A stretch of 64,000 bases of DNA from Endozoicomonas ascidiicola. GTDB lineage: Bacteria > Pseudomonadota > Gammaproteobacteria > Pseudomonadales > Endozoicomonadaceae. How positions within the stretch are numbered: the first letter of the stretch is position 1; the number at the start of each line of letters is the position of its first letter. A model generated the notes under the pieces. That model saw only the letters and a program-made list of their open reading frames with translations. It searched no databases and was not told the origin of the DNA. The stretch covers positions 258,816 through 322,815 of the forward strand of contig NZ_LUTV01000002.1 of assembly GCF_001646945.1 (NCBI RefSeq), given 5' to 3'. Below, one piece after another: positions 17,803 to 27,259 of this stretch. Made by a program: the position numbers and the translations under genes.

Positions 17803-18548
17803 TATTCTTTTTCCTGATTGCTAGATGCATTCTGAGACGGCTTTTGTGCATAGTCTCTCTCACCAAACAGCGCTGTGCCAATGCGCACCATGGTTGAGCC
17901 TTCTTGAATAGCTGCTTCAAGATCGTCACTCATTCCCATGGAGAGCGTATCCATATCCAGAGAAAACTGCTTATTCAGGCTTTTCAGCGCATCTGCCAGT
18001 GTTCGAAATGGAATTCGCTGTTGCGCTGGGTCTGACTCTGGCGCCGGGATACCCATCAGCCCGCGTAGCGTAAGCCGGGGTAATTGATTGATGGCTTGTA
18101 CCAGTTGTGGCAGCTCATCCAGACTAACTCCGGATTTGGATGTTTCTCCACTGATATTGACTTGCAGGCAGATATTCAATGGCGGTAATAACTCAGGGCG
18201 TTGGTCGTTCAGCCTCTGGGCAATCTTGAGACGATCCACACTGTGCACCCACTCAAAGTGTTCTGCTATATCCCGGGTTTTATTTGACTGAATCGGGCCG
18301 ATAAAGTGCCAGTGGATATCAGAAAGATCGTGCAGTGCCTGAATTTTACTGATGGCTTCCTGTAGATAGCTTTCGCCAAAATGCTTCTGCCCGCAACTCC
18401 ATGCGTCGCGTATCATGTCGGTCGGTTTTGTCTTACTGACCGCCAGTAGTTGAACCTGACCTTGACGGTTGCAGATTTGCTCAGATAAGTGAATCTGGTC
18501 ATAAACCTGTTGAAATCGGTCTTGTAATAAGGTCATTTGACGGTACAT
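17802..18548 (-). CDS. yggS: YggS/PROSC-type PLP homeostasis protein
   Basis: 248 residues of the alanine-racemase-like barrel that binds pyridoxal phosphate without a known catalytic reaction and keeps PLP and amino acid pools in balance. The PLP lysine is in AVSKTKP, with GESYLQEA, WHFIGPIQSNK, VNISGE and GMSDDLEAAIQEGSTMVRIGTALFG in order. Two ATGs are possible (18548 and 18536) and neither has a clear ribosome site; the outer one is kept. It diverges from pilT with only 55 bp between them. Confidence 0.93.
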   Translation of the reverse strand: MYRQMTLLQDRFQQVYDQIHLSEQICNRQGQVQLLAVSKTKPTDMIRDAWSCGQKHFGESYLQEAISKIQALHDLSDIHWHFIGPIQSNKTRDIAEHFEWVHSVDRLKIAQRLNDQRPELLPPLNICLQVNISGETSKSGVSLDELPQLVQAINQLPRLTLRGLMGIPAPESDPAQQRIPFRTLADALKSLNKQFSLDMDTLSMGMSDDLEAAIQEGSTMVRIGTALFGERDYAQKPSQNASSNQEKE

Positions 18549-18603
18549 TAGCGCAATATAAAAAAACTATTTTACCTGCTTCGTGTAATTAGGGGGATAT
18601 TAA

Positions 18604-19638
18604 ATGGATATTACTGAACTTCTCGCGTTCAGTTACAAGCAGGGAGCGTCGGATTTGCACTTGTCTGCAGGCCTGCCGCCCATGATTCGTATAGACGGTG
18701 ATGTGCGTCGAATCAACCTCCCTTCAATGGACCAGAAAGAAGTCCATGGACTGATTTATGACATCATGAATGACCGTCAGCGTAAGGATTTTGAAGAGCA
18801 CCTCGAGGCGGATTTCTCCTTTGAAGTACCCGGCGTAGCCCGTTTCCGTGTTAACGCCTTTAACCAGAACCGTGGCTCCGGCGCGGTATTCCGTGCGATT
18901 CCCAGTAAAGTACTGACCATGGATGATCTGGGTATGGGACAGGTCTTTAAAACCATTTCGGACAAACCAAGGGGGTTGGTTCTGGTCACCGGGCCAACGG
19001 GCTCTGGTAAGAGTACGACGCTGGCTGCCATGATCGATTATATCAATGACACCAAGTACGAACACATTCTGACCATTGAAGACCCCATCGAATTTATCCA
19101 CGTTTCGAAAAAGTGTCTGGTTAACCAGCGTGAGGTTCACCGGGATACCCACAGCTTCAGCAACGCATTGCGTTCTGCGCTTCGTGAAGACCCGGATATC
19201 ATTCTGGTGGGTGAGATGCGAGACCTTGAAACCATCCGTCTGGCGATGACCGCGGCAGAAACCGGTCACCTGGTATTCGGAACCTTGCACACCACATCCG
19301 CAGCTAAAACCATTGACCGCATCGTGGACGTATTCCCGGCAGATGAGAAAGCCATGGTTCGTTCCATGCTGTCAGAATCTTTGCAAGCGGTTATCTCTCA
19401 GACGCTGCTCAAGAAAAACGGCGGTGGTCGTGTGGCTGCCCATGAAATTATGATCGGCTCCCCGGGTATTCGTAACCTTATTCGTGAAGATAAGGTTGCG
19501 CAGATGTACTCTGCTATTCAGACCGGTGGCAGCCTGGGCATGCAGACGTTGGATCAGTGCCTGACCGAACTGGTGCGTAAAGGGGTTGTTAGCCGTGATG
19601 TTGCCCGTGAAAAAGCGAAGAACGGGGACGCGTTTTAA
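18604..19638 (+). CDS. pilT: Type IV pilus retraction ATPase PilT
   Basis: 344 residues. PilT is the hexameric motor that disassembles pili, giving twitching motility. Walker A GPTGSGKST (near 130), the Asp-rich box ILTIEDPIEF, Walker B ILVGEMRD, the His box TGHLVFGTLHT and the PilT-specific AIRNLIRE-like motif (GIRNLIRED) are intact. The start ATG at 18604 follows AGGGGGATATTAA. It overlaps pilU by one base. Confidence 0.97.
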   Translation: MDITELLAFSYKQGASDLHLSAGLPPMIRIDGDVRRINLPSMDQKEVHGLIYDIMNDRQRKDFEEHLEADFSFEVPGVARFRVNAFNQNRGSGAVFRAIPSKVLTMDDLGMGQVFKTISDKPRGLVLVTGPTGSGKSTTLAAMIDYINDTKYEHILTIEDPIEFIHVSKKCLVNQREVHRDTHSFSNALRSALREDPDIILVGEMRDLETIRLAMTAAETGHLVFGTLHTTSAAKTIDRIVDVFPADEKAMVRSMLSESLQAVISQTLLKKNGGGRVAAHEIMIGSPGIRNLIREDKVAQMYSAIQTGGSLGMQTLDQCLTELVRKGVVSRDVAREKAKNGDAF

Positions 19639-20765
19639 TGGAAATTGAGAAGTTATTAAAACTGGTCGTGGCTAAAAAAGCGTCTGACCTGTTTATTACG
19701 GCGGGTTTTCCGCCCAGTGTGAAGTTGGATGGCCGACTGGTTCCGGTTACCAAAACCCCATTAAATGCTACTGAAGCTAAAAATATTGTGCTTGGCATGA
19801 TGGGAGATAAACAGAAAGCGGAATTTGAAGCGTCGCTGGAGTGTAACTTCGCTATTAATAAGATGGGTATTGGCCGTTTCCGGGTTAGCGCATTTCAACA
19901 GCGTAATCAGGTCGGCATGGTGCTTCGTCGTATTGAAGAGAAAATTCCTGACCTTGATTCTCTAAAGCTGCCCAACATACTGAAAGATCTCGCTATGACC
20001 AAGCGTGGATTGATCATCATGGTCGGCGCTACCGGTACGGGTAAGTCCACCTCTTTGGCGGCGATGATCGGGCATCGCAATGAAAACGACATGGGTCATA
20101 TTATAACCATCGAAGACCCGGTGGAATTTATTCACAACCATCGGCGATGCATTGTTACTCAGCGGGAAGTGGGTATTGATACAGAGTCTTATGAAATTGC
20201 TTTGAAAAACACGCTGCGACAGGCGCCGGACGTTATTATGATCGGTGAGATTCGAAGTCAGGACACCATGAGTTATGCCCTGAACTTTGCAGAGACCGGT
20301 CACCTGTGTGTGGCAACACTTCACGCCAATAACGCGAACCAGGCGCTGGACCGAATTCTGAACTTTTTCCCATCAGAAATGCATCATCAAGTGTGGTCAG
20401 ACTTGTCCCTTAACTTGAAAGGCATTATTGCCCAGCAGCTTGTGCCTTGTATTGATGGCAAAGGACGCCGGGCGGCGATAGAAGTTCTCCTGAATTCACC
20501 ATTGGCACAGGATTTGATTCGTAAAGGGGATGTTCACAGTCTGAAACCGTTGATGCAAAAATCCAGAGAGATTGGTATGCAAACCTTCGACCAGGCGCTC
20601 TATGATTTGTACAACAGTGGTGAGATTTCCTACGACGATGCCATCAAGCATTCTGATGCACCAAACGACTTGCGTCTGATGATCAAGCTGGCTTCTGAAA
20701 CCGATGGAGAGTATCTGACTGAACAGAGTGGTAAAAAGCTCACTGTTCAGATGGATGATTTCTAA
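19638..20765 (+). CDS. pilU: PilT-dependent retraction ATPase PilU
   Basis: 375 residues, a PilT paralogue that supports retraction under load. Walker A is GATGTGKST, the Asp box ITIEDPVEF, Walker B MIGEIRS, and the His box TGHLCVATLHANNA. The C-terminal extension past 345 (DAPNDLRLMIKLASETDGEY) is typical of PilU rather than PilT. It is coupled to pilT by the TAATG overlap at 19638 and followed by a structured repeat. Confidence 0.96.
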   Translation: MEIEKLLKLVVAKKASDLFITAGFPPSVKLDGRLVPVTKTPLNATEAKNIVLGMMGDKQKAEFEASLECNFAINKMGIGRFRVSAFQQRNQVGMVLRRIEEKIPDLDSLKLPNILKDLAMTKRGLIIMVGATGTGKSTSLAAMIGHRNENDMGHIITIEDPVEFIHNHRRCIVTQREVGIDTESYEIALKNTLRQAPDVIMIGEIRSQDTMSYALNFAETGHLCVATLHANNANQALDRILNFFPSEMHHQVWSDLSLNLKGIIAQQLVPCIDGKGRRAAIEVLLNSPLAQDLIRKGDVHSLKPLMQKSREIGMQTFDQALYDLYNSGEISYDDAIKHSDAPNDLRLMIKLASETDGEYLTEQSGKKLTVQMDDF

Positions 20766-20792
20766 GGCTTAAATACTGTCGGCAAACCTTAA

Positions 20793-20957
20793 CCTCGTTC
20801 CCATGCTCCGCGTGGGAATGCATACCTCTTAATTTTCAAAGAGATAGATGTATGGGTTCCCACGCAAAGCATGGGAACCAGATCTTTTGCGACAACTTCG
20901 CTCTGTGTGGGAATGTTTTACTTGTATGCATTCCCACGCGGGAGCATGGGAACGAGG
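20793..20957. repeat. Palindromic repeat cluster of the CCTCGTTCCCATGC family
   Basis: CCTCGTTCCCATGCTCCGCG near 20793 is mirrored at 20920-20957 (GTATGCATTCCCACGCGGGA then GCATGGGAACGAGG), with a third inverted unit GGTTCCCACGCAAAGCATGG between them. This repeat is widespread in gammaproteobacterial intergenic DNA. It lies between the convergent pilU and ruvX genes and may stop transcription from both sides. Confidence 0.8.
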
Positions 20958-20990
20958 AGGGGATAAGGTTGTAGAGTAACCTACAAAAAT

Positions 20991-21446
20991 TTACCCTTTC
21001 TGGCTGAATAACGATTCATTAGACGGGTCATTCAACCAGGCTTCCAGTATGATCTGCGCTGCCATGGCGTCTACGGGCTTCGACCCGTAATGCCCTTTAT
21101 GCCCGAGTTTTCCTGCCCACTCTTTCGCTTCAAAAGACGTCAGCCGCTCATCGGCTTCGTAAAATGGCAAATTAAAACGACCATGAATTCGGTTGCCAAA
21201 TTTACGGGCACGGCGAGACATTTCAGACTCTGTACCATCCATATTTAATGGAATCCCCACAATCACCGCATCCGGCTTCCATTCGCTGATCAGGGCTTCA
21301 ATCTGTGACCAATCGGGAATTCCGTCTTTGGCTCTCAGCGAAGGCAGGGCGGTGGCTGTTTGGGTAATCACCTGACCCGCGGCAACACCAATATTCCGGG
21401 TGCCAAAATCAAATCCTAAAACGGTTCGTAATAATTTATCAGTCAT
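20991..21446 (-). CDS. ruvX: RuvX/YqgF RNase H-fold nuclease
   Basis: 151 residues. The N-terminal GFDFGTRNIGVA carries the first acidic residue of the RNase H fold; VIVGIPLNMDGTESEMSRRARKF and YEADERLTSFEA follow as in YqgF. The family takes part in maturation of the 16S rRNA 5' end or Holliday-junction-type processing. The start overlaps the stop of yqgE by one base. Confidence 0.92.
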   Translation of the reverse strand: MTDKLLRTVLGFDFGTRNIGVAAGQVITQTATALPSLRAKDGIPDWSQIEALISEWKPDAVIVGIPLNMDGTESEMSRRARKFGNRIHGRFNLPFYEADERLTSFEAKEWAGKLGHKGHYGSKPVDAMAAQIILEAWLNDPSNESLFSQKG

Positions 21447-22018
21447 TATGCGTGGCCTACCTGATCAGACATCAGGCTAAGGTCAACTCCAAGGGTTTTG
21501 GCCGCAGCGTTTAGCCGCAGGTGATGGGGTGTTTCAAAAATAATGGAAGGATCGGCCTGGCAGGTCAGCCATGTGTTGTCAGCAATTTCCTGCTCCAGCT
21601 GCCCTGCGCCCCAACCTGCGTAACCAAGGGCCACCATGCTTTGCTTTGGCCCACGGTTTTCTGCCATGGCACTTAGGATATCGTTGGAGGTTGTCAGTTG
21701 TATGCCTGAACAAATGGTCATGCAATTATCCCAGTTAGACTCGCAGGAATGCAGAACAAAGCCGCGCTCTTGGGAGACAGGGCCACCTGCATACACAGAG
21801 TGTCCACCAGTATATAAAGTTTCATTGGTGGTTATGCCCATTTGCTGAAAAATTTCACTCAGAAGCAGTGTACTGGGTCGATTAACCACAAGACCCAGGG
21901 CGCCTTCTTCCGAGTGTTCGCAGATCAGGGTTAAAGCACCGGTAAAAGAAGGATCTGCCATGCTAGGCATGGCAATCAGAAAATGGCTTTTAAAGCTTTG
22001 TGAGGGAGTGCTACTCAT
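21446..22018 (-). CDS. yqgE: YqgE/AlgH family protein
   Basis: 190 residues of the conserved DUF179 family (LIAMPSMADPSFTGALTLIC at the start; YAGWGAGQLEQEIADNTWL near 125). In pseudomonads the orthologue AlgH is reported to affect alginate and virulence regulation; the molecular function is unknown. It lies in the conserved gshB-tonB-yqgE-ruvX order, with a one-base overlap with ruvX. Confidence 0.92.
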   Translation of the reverse strand: MSSTPSQSFKSHFLIAMPSMADPSFTGALTLICEHSEEGALGLVVNRPSTLLLSEIFQQMGITTNETLYTGGHSVYAGGPVSQERGFVLHSCESNWDNCMTICSGIQLTTSNDILSAMAENRGPKQSMVALGYAGWGAGQLEQEIADNTWLTCQADPSIIFETPHHLRLNAAAKTLGVDLSLMSDQVGHA

Positions 22019-22075
22019 AGCGGCAGTTTAGGGTAAACCTATTTGATGGCAAGCCTGAGCAGGAGAAATAGCTAT

Positions 22076-22963
22076 CTATTCACTGAACAGGCGATTCCCC
22101 GGTTCGAAGCGCCAGGTCCGGATGATTTCAACGAGATCATAGCTCTTCAGTGTATCGTCAAATGGGGTAAACGGCGATGACAGTCTAACAATTCGAATCG
22201 CAGCATCGTCGAGAACCTGGTAACCGGACGAATCAAGAATCTCAATCTTGTTCAGGGTTCCGTCACGGTTAATCGCCACCATCAAGCGCAGTTCACCGTA
22301 GAGCTTTTGTTTGCGGGCTTTATCGGGGTAATTCAGGTTGCCAACCGTTTCTACTTTGCGGCGCCAGGACTCTTTGTAAAAGGCGCCGTCTTCCTGCAGG
22401 GTGGATGCCGCCGTTAGCCGCTTAATACGAGGACGTTTAGCATAATCCTGCCTTTGCTTATGAAACTGAGCTTCCAGGCTGGCAATTTCATTCCTGAAAT
22501 CAATCGCTTTGCGGGGCTTGTCACGCTCTTCTGCCGCTGGTTTTGGCGTTTCTAGATCAACCTTTGCCGTTGTTTTGTGTGAGCTCGCCGCTGTGGTTGT
22601 TATACGGCGCTGTTCGGCAATGATTTGCTCGGGTTGAGCAGCCGCTTGTGCTTTAGGCTGCACTTCGCGAATAGACTCATCCTGAAATTGTGCTTGCTGA
22701 TCGCTGGATGGCAGCGCTTTTTTATCCAGCGTACCACTACCTTGCTGGTTAATCTGAGCAAGGTAATCCGCATCCTTTGGCTTTTCTTTGCTTTGATAAG
22801 TAGCAAGCGTCACTTCAAGTGTTGGCGGTGGTGCGGTTTTATCATTCACTGCAAACGTAATACCCAGCACCACCAGAAGGTGCAGGGCAGCGGCCGCAAA
22901 CAGGGTAAAACCCAGGCGGTCGGCAGTGGAGACGGCCGTGGAGGCAATAACTGGCTGAGACAT
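22076..22963 (-). CDS. tonB: TonB-family energy transducer
   Basis: 295 residues. A short cytoplasmic start, one membrane helix (LFAAAALHLLVVLGITFAV), a long charged periplasmic linker rich in Ala/Gln/Lys, and a C-terminal TonB domain (YPDKARKQKLYGELRLMVAI ... RTWRFEPGNRL). It couples the proton motive force through ExbBD to outer-membrane receptors. No exbB/exbD is adjacent. The position beside gshB matches TonB3-like genes of pseudomonads, some of which are tied to twitching; pilTU is about 1.3 kb away. Confidence 0.88.
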   Translation of the reverse strand: MSQPVIASTAVSTADRLGFTLFAAAALHLLVVLGITFAVNDKTAPPPTLEVTLATYQSKEKPKDADYLAQINQQGSGTLDKKALPSSDQQAQFQDESIREVQPKAQAAAQPEQIIAEQRRITTTAASSHKTTAKVDLETPKPAAEERDKPRKAIDFRNEIASLEAQFHKQRQDYAKRPRIKRLTAASTLQEDGAFYKESWRRKVETVGNLNYPDKARKQKLYGELRLMVAINRDGTLNKIEILDSSGYQVLDDAAIRIVRLSSPFTPFDDTLKSYDLVEIIRTWRFEPGNRLFSE

Positions 22964-23107
22964 AGCGTTCTGAATACTGCTTTCCTTGATGCTTTTAGGG
23001 CGCTTGTAGCAGAGCCTTCCCGTACGGTGGGCGAAGAGGTGAAATCATTCGCACCACCGCTGACTATATGCAACTTTGTAACGGAAAAAAACTGATAGTT
23101 TCCGGTT

Positions 23108-23268
23108 ATACCAATGGCGCTTTTAAATTGTGGAGTGAGCAAGTTATTTTGGTCGGCTGGGCAAGGCGAAGAGACGAGTCATAGCCGTAGCTATGGCGAG
23201 GAGCTTCAACGCTGATCCAGTCGATCAAAATGGCTGCACAGCCCATAATTTATAAGCTGAATTGGTAT
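23108..23268. repeat. 161-bp imperfect palindrome, copy C
   Basis: Terminal inverted repeat ATACCAAT / ATTGGTAT, weaker matching arms, and a centre CATAGCCGTAGCTATG flanked by GCAAGGCGAAG and CTTCAACGC. It is exactly as long as copy A and keeps the same core while the arms differ. Its last base overlaps the gshB stop codon. Confidence 0.75.
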
Positions 23269-24230
23269 CATTTATCTGTAGCTGTGAGCTTTGCCTCAAT
23301 CTTATCCATTAACTCTCCTGCAATGTTCAATTTGAACTGATTATCCAGCTCACGGATGCAGGTCGGTGAAGTAACATTGATTTCGGTCAGGTAATCGCCG
23401 ATGACATCAAGACCCACAAAAAGCAGGCCTTTCTCCCGAAGTACCGGGCCAACTTGACTGGCAATCCAACGGTCACGGTCGCTCAATGGTCGACCCTCAC
23501 CAGTACCACCGGCAGCAAGGTTGCCACGAAGTTCACCTTCCGCAGGAATACGAGCCAGACAATAAGGAACAGGCTCACCATCAATCATCAGAATGCGTTT
23601 GTCGCCAGATTTAATGTCCGGAATATACTTTTGAATCATGGCCTGACGTTGACCGAGCTCGGTCAGGGTTTCGATAATCACACTGAGATTGGCGTCACCC
23701 GGATGAGTGCGGAAAATAGAGCTGCCGCCCATGCCATCCAACGGTTTCAAAACCACATCGCCGTGTTCTTCAGCGAACTCTTTCAAGAGACGCGGGCTGC
23801 GGGAAACCATCACCGGCGGCGTGCACTGAGGGAAGAGAGTGGCAAACATCTTCTCGTTACAGTCACGGATACTACGCGGGTTGTTGACGATCAATGTGCC
23901 TGCGGCCTGGGCCTGTTCCAGCAGGTAGGTGCTGTAAATGAACTCCATATCGAAAGGTGGATCCTTTCGCATCAGAATCACATCCAGTTCTTCCAGAGGC
24001 ATTTCCTGACGTTCGCCCAGCTCAAACCAGTCTTCAGGATCGGCTTTGACGGTCATGGGCTGCACGCTGCCCATGGCCTTTCCCTCTTTCTGATAGAGGT
24101 CTTCCTGCTCCATGTAAAACAGCTGCCACTGTTTATGACTGGCCGCCAATAACATGGCCAGAGAGCTGTCTTTTTTGTAATTGATGGAGGCAATGGGATC
24201 CATCACGATGCCGAGTTTAATGCTCGTCAC
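23268..24230 (-). CDS. gshB: Glutathione synthetase
   Basis: 320 residues, an ATP-grasp ligase that joins gamma-glutamylcysteine and glycine. KLGIVMDPIASINYKKDSS at the start, MRKDPPFDMEFIYSTY, the ATP-binding loop KPLDGMGGSSIFR (near 165) and NVTSPTCIRELD at the end are diagnostic. No gshA is in the window. It heads the leftward gshB-tonB-yqgE-ruvX series, but a 161-bp repeat separates it from tonB. Confidence 0.96.
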   Translation of the reverse strand: MTSIKLGIVMDPIASINYKKDSSLAMLLAASHKQWQLFYMEQEDLYQKEGKAMGSVQPMTVKADPEDWFELGERQEMPLEELDVILMRKDPPFDMEFIYSTYLLEQAQAAGTLIVNNPRSIRDCNEKMFATLFPQCTPPVMVSRSPRLLKEFAEEHGDVVLKPLDGMGGSSIFRTHPGDANLSVIIETLTELGQRQAMIQKYIPDIKSGDKRILMIDGEPVPYCLARIPAEGELRGNLAAGGTGEGRPLSDRDRWIASQVGPVLREKGLLFVGLDVIGDYLTEINVTSPTCIRELDNQFKLNIAGELMDKIEAKLTATDK

Positions 24231-24372
24231 GATACAATCGTCCTCAAGTGGGATGCATACCAGTCGCGTTTTGTAGAAGCGTGATTGATATAATGCGACA
24301 TATTAGGTGGGAATATACCAATAAGTCGGCGTTGAGTCATAAAATAAGCCGATGGCTCATTCAAATTTGAGC

Positions 24373-25140
24373 TTACGGCATAGTGGCTATGAGTATCAGA
24401 TAGATAAGCAGTTCTGATAACTGTTGTGCAGCACCAAGACAATCCCCCGTGAAGCCCCCGATGCGCTTGATAATCCATCGTTTAAACAGCGAGCGAAATA
24501 TCAGAGTGATGGCAATGATCGTCATCGCTGTTTCAATACCAAACAGAAAACAAGGCAGTACGCCAGTTACCGCAAGTATGAGCAGTTCAGTTGAGGACTG
24601 TTTCTGAGCCAGTGGTTTGCTTTTACTGGTGTCCGTATCACTGACATAAGGCGTATCGTAAATCAGTGATGCAGCCACTGCGCGGCTCAGCATATAAGCG
24701 ACGATGATTGCTATAGCGAGCTGATTTGAGTCAGCTAACTCTACCAACATTAAGAATTTACCAAGCAGCGCCATGATCAGTGCAGCGGCGCCGTAGGTGC
24801 CAATGCGACTGTCTTTCATAATGTCCAGCCGCCGTTCCACCGTCATGCCGCCACCAATACCATCTGCCATATCGGTTAGCCCATCTTCATGGAAAGCGCC
24901 GGTTAGCATTAGGCTGAAGCTGATCATTAAGAAAACGGCAATCGTCGTTGGCAAAACAAGGCTTGCCAGCCAAAAGACGACAGCGCATAGAAAACCCAAG
25001 AGCAAGCCAACAAGGGCGAAATATCGCCCCGCTTGATTCATGCGCTGTTCACTGTAGGGAATGGAGGCAGGCACCGGAATGCGCGAAAAGAAGCCAAGCG
25101 CCAGCATAAACAAATGGTATTGATAGATTACCGCTGCCAT
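24373..25140 (-). CDS. cobS: Cobalamin synthase (adenosylcobinamide-GDP ribazoletransferase)
   Basis: About 255 residues, a multi-helix inner-membrane enzyme that joins adenosylcobinamide-GDP to alpha-ribazole phosphate. FFSRIPVP near the N-terminus, the acidic metal region [18 protein letters not shown] (near 80) and the C-terminal [16 protein letters not shown] are standard. The ATG at 25140 overlaps the cobT stop (TGATG). The CobT/CobS pair makes the last steps of B12 assembly; no other cobalamin genes are in view, so it may serve salvage. Confidence 0.94.
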   Translation of the reverse strand: MAAVIYQYHLFMLALGFFSRIPVPASIPYSEQRMNQAGRYFALVGLLLGFLCAVVFWLASLVLPTTIAVFLMISFSLMLTGAFHEDGLTDMADGIGGGMTVERRLDIMKDSRIGTYGAAALIMALLGKFLMLVELADSNQLAIAIIVAYMLSRAVAASLIYDTPYVSDTDTSKSKPLAQKQSSTELLILAVTGVLPCFLFGIETAMTIIAITLIFRSLFKRWIIKRIGGFTGDCLGAAQQLSELLIYLILIATMP

Positions 25141-26180
25141 CACTCGACCACGACTCCCGCCTCTTCGAAGCTGGCCATTGTGTTATAAAACTCCGCAGCA
25201 GCCCGAACCAATGGAACCGCAAGTGCGGCGCCGGTGCCTTCGCCCAGACGCAGGGATAGATCAAGTAAAGGTTTGGCGTTCAATTCGGCAAGCACAACAG
25301 AATGGCCTGCTTCGTGAGACTGATGGGCAAAGATCATAAAATCACGACAATCAGGATTGATCAACGTTGCGGCATAGGCGGCAGTGGATGCAATAAATCC
25401 GTCGACTATTACCGCTGTTCGGGCTTCTGCCGCGGCGAGGAATCCGCCCACCATTTGGACAATTTCAAAGCCACCCACTTCGGCCAGAACGTCGATCACA
25501 TTCATACCTTTACAGCGGGATACGCTTTGCTCAACAACCTGCACTTTCCTGGCCAGCTGTTCATCACTAATGCCTGTGCCACGGCCAACGCACGCTTGAG
25601 TTGAGTGGTTGGTGAGTGCACATAGAATGGCAGCAGCACTGCTGGTGTTGCCGATGCCCATCTCGCCGAACATCACCAAATTGGAACCGTCAGCAATAAT
25701 ATGGCTCACCAGTTGCTTGCCCAGCTCAATGCCTTGATGAACCTGAGCCGATGTCATTGCGGCCTGCCGGGCAAAATTGTTTGTACCATTGCCGAGAGGT
25801 TGTTGAATATAGTCCTTAGAATGATCATCAGAGTTGTGCTGGATGGGTGAAATAATGCCAGCATCCACCACTTTTAATTGAATCTGATTAATACGACAAA
25901 AACAGTTTATTGCAGCGCCACCGGCCAGAAAATTTTGCACCATCTGCCGGGTGACATCACTGGGCGCAATGCTGACACCTTCCGATGCAATGCCGTGATC
26001 GCCGGCAAACACAATGGCGGTGGGGGAATGGATTGCAATGTTGGGGATTGCAGCGTCTTTACTTTGGCTTTGAATCAGAGCCAGCTGGTGGGCAAGGGAT
26101 TCCAGCTGACCAAGGGCGCCGACGGGTTTGGTTTTTTGATGGATGCGATGCCAGATGGCATCCGAGTGTGCCTGATTCAT
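25140..26180 (-). CDS. cobT: Nicotinate-nucleotide:dimethylbenzimidazole phosphoribosyltransferase
   Basis: 346 residues. It activates the lower ligand base of B12 to alpha-ribazole phosphate. [46 protein letters not shown] and the C-terminal [10 protein letters not shown] (catalytic Glu of the family) are visible. It is cotranscribed with cobS through a stop/start overlap. The start [15 protein letters not shown] at 26180 fits the family. Confidence 0.95.
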   Translation of the reverse strand: MNQAHSDAIWHRIHQKTKPVGALGQLESLAHQLALIQSQSKDAAIPNIAIHSPTAIVFAGDHGIASEGVSIAPSDVTRQMVQNFLAGGAAINCFCRINQIQLKVVDAGIISPIQHNSDDHSKDYIQQPLGNGTNNFARQAAMTSAQVHQGIELGKQLVSHIIADGSNLVMFGEMGIGNTSSAAAILCALTNHSTQACVGRGTGISDEQLARKVQVVEQSVSRCKGMNVIDVLAEVGGFEIVQMVGGFLAAAEARTAVIVDGFIASTAAYAATLINPDCRDFMIFAHQSHEAGHSVVLAELNAKPLLDLSLRLGEGTGAALAVPLVRAAAEFYNTMASFEEAGVVVE

Positions 26181-26206
26181 TATTAGTACAGCTCTGTCGG
26201 CTACTT

Positions 26207-26241
26207 AAAAAAAGGGCATCACCACTGTTGTGTTGATACCC
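26207..26241 (-). terminator. Terminator downstream of psd
   Basis: On the minus strand GGGTATCA and TGATGCCC pair across a 12-nt loop (26214-26241) and are followed by seven T (26207-26213). It lies 21 nt beyond the psd stop and just upstream of cobT. Confidence 0.82.
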
Positions 26242-26262
26242 ATTATTTTGAACGTCTGGTGA

Positions 26263-27147
26263 TTATTCTGTGATCGACGCAGCGGAACTCATGGCTTTGC
26301 TTTGAGCCATGGCTTCACCCATTTTCACCGCCTTGCCAGACTGCCAGTTTTCCAGCCAGTTGATCTGATCTTTGCCAAACAGAACAATAGCGGTTGAGCC
26401 CAGTTTGAATCGGCCCAATTCATCACCTCGGCTCAGCTCAACAGCATTGCTGGCATCGCCATAGGCTGTTGTATCCACCTGACCACGTTTTGGCGTGACT
26501 AATCCTGCCCAGACGGTTTCAATACTGGCAACGTTGATGGCGCCCACCATAATCACTGTCATTGGGCCAAACTGGGTATCAAAGATGCTCACGACCCGCT
26601 CGTTACGGGCAAACAATCGTGGAATGTTTTCAACCGTTCCCTGATTCACAGAGAACAAACGACCAGGCACGTGCACCATTTTGTGCAGAGTACCGGCGGC
26701 TGGAATATGCACGCGGTGATAGTCTCGAGGTGACAGGTAAATGGTGGCAAATTTACCGCCCATAAATTCCTGACCCAGTTGTAGATCGCCACCGAGGAGT
26801 TCTACCAAACTATAATCATGGCCTTTGGCCTGAAAAATTCGGCCATTGTCGATATCACCAATCTGACTGACCACACCATCAGCAGGGCTGACAATCATGC
26901 CGGGATCTTCTGGTAATGGACGAGCGCCGTCTTTTAGAGAGCGGGTGAAAAAATCATTGAAGTGAACATAATCTTCCGCACTTTCCCGTTCGGCTTCTGC
27001 CATATCCACATGGTAGGTGTCGATGGCCCAGCGGATAAGGGCGTTTTTAAACCATGGGATCCGTGACTCAACAAAGTAGTGAACGGATCGGGAAATAAGG
27101 TGGTGAGGAAGTACATACTGCAGTGCAGCAAACAGCTTCTCTTTCAC
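26263..27147 (-). CDS. psd: Phosphatidylserine decarboxylase proenzyme
   Basis: About 294 residues from the GTG at 27147. The enzyme makes phosphatidylethanolamine at the inner membrane and cleaves itself at the Gly-Ser bond to form a pyruvoyl group: the LGST motif is present (FKLGSTAIVLF). HFNDFFTRSLKDGARP, SPADGVVSQIG and YLSPRDYHRVHIP are typical. The family usually begins as KEKLFAALQYVLPHHL, which favours the GTG. An ATG at 27243, 16 nt after the rhodanese stop and with AAGGTG upstream, would add 32 residues and cannot be excluded. It is cotranscribed with rhdA. Confidence 0.93.
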   Translation of the reverse strand: MKEKLFAALQYVLPHHLISRSVHYFVESRIPWFKNALIRWAIDTYHVDMAEAERESAEDYVHFNDFFTRSLKDGARPLPEDPGMIVSPADGVVSQIGDIDNGRIFQAKGHDYSLVELLGGDLQLGQEFMGGKFATIYLSPRDYHRVHIPAAGTLHKMVHVPGRLFSVNQGTVENIPRLFARNERVVSIFDTQFGPMTVIMVGAINVASIETVWAGLVTPKRGQVDTTAYGDASNAVELSRGDELGRFKLGSTAIVLFGKDQINWLENWQSGKAVKMGEAMAQSKAMSSAASITE

Positions 27148-27259
27148 GATGAGAGGGTATCCTTTATTAGTGCCTGATGAAGTGTGTTCAGCTAGTTCAG
27201 AACACGTTTCAAAATTGGATTCGCGGCCATTGTAATTGAACATATGGCCGCCTGCACCT

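Noticed and set aside
20793-20957. Repeated GTTCCCA units as a CRISPR array
   Set aside because: The units are in alternating orientation and form a nested palindrome, spacing is irregular, and no cas gene is near.
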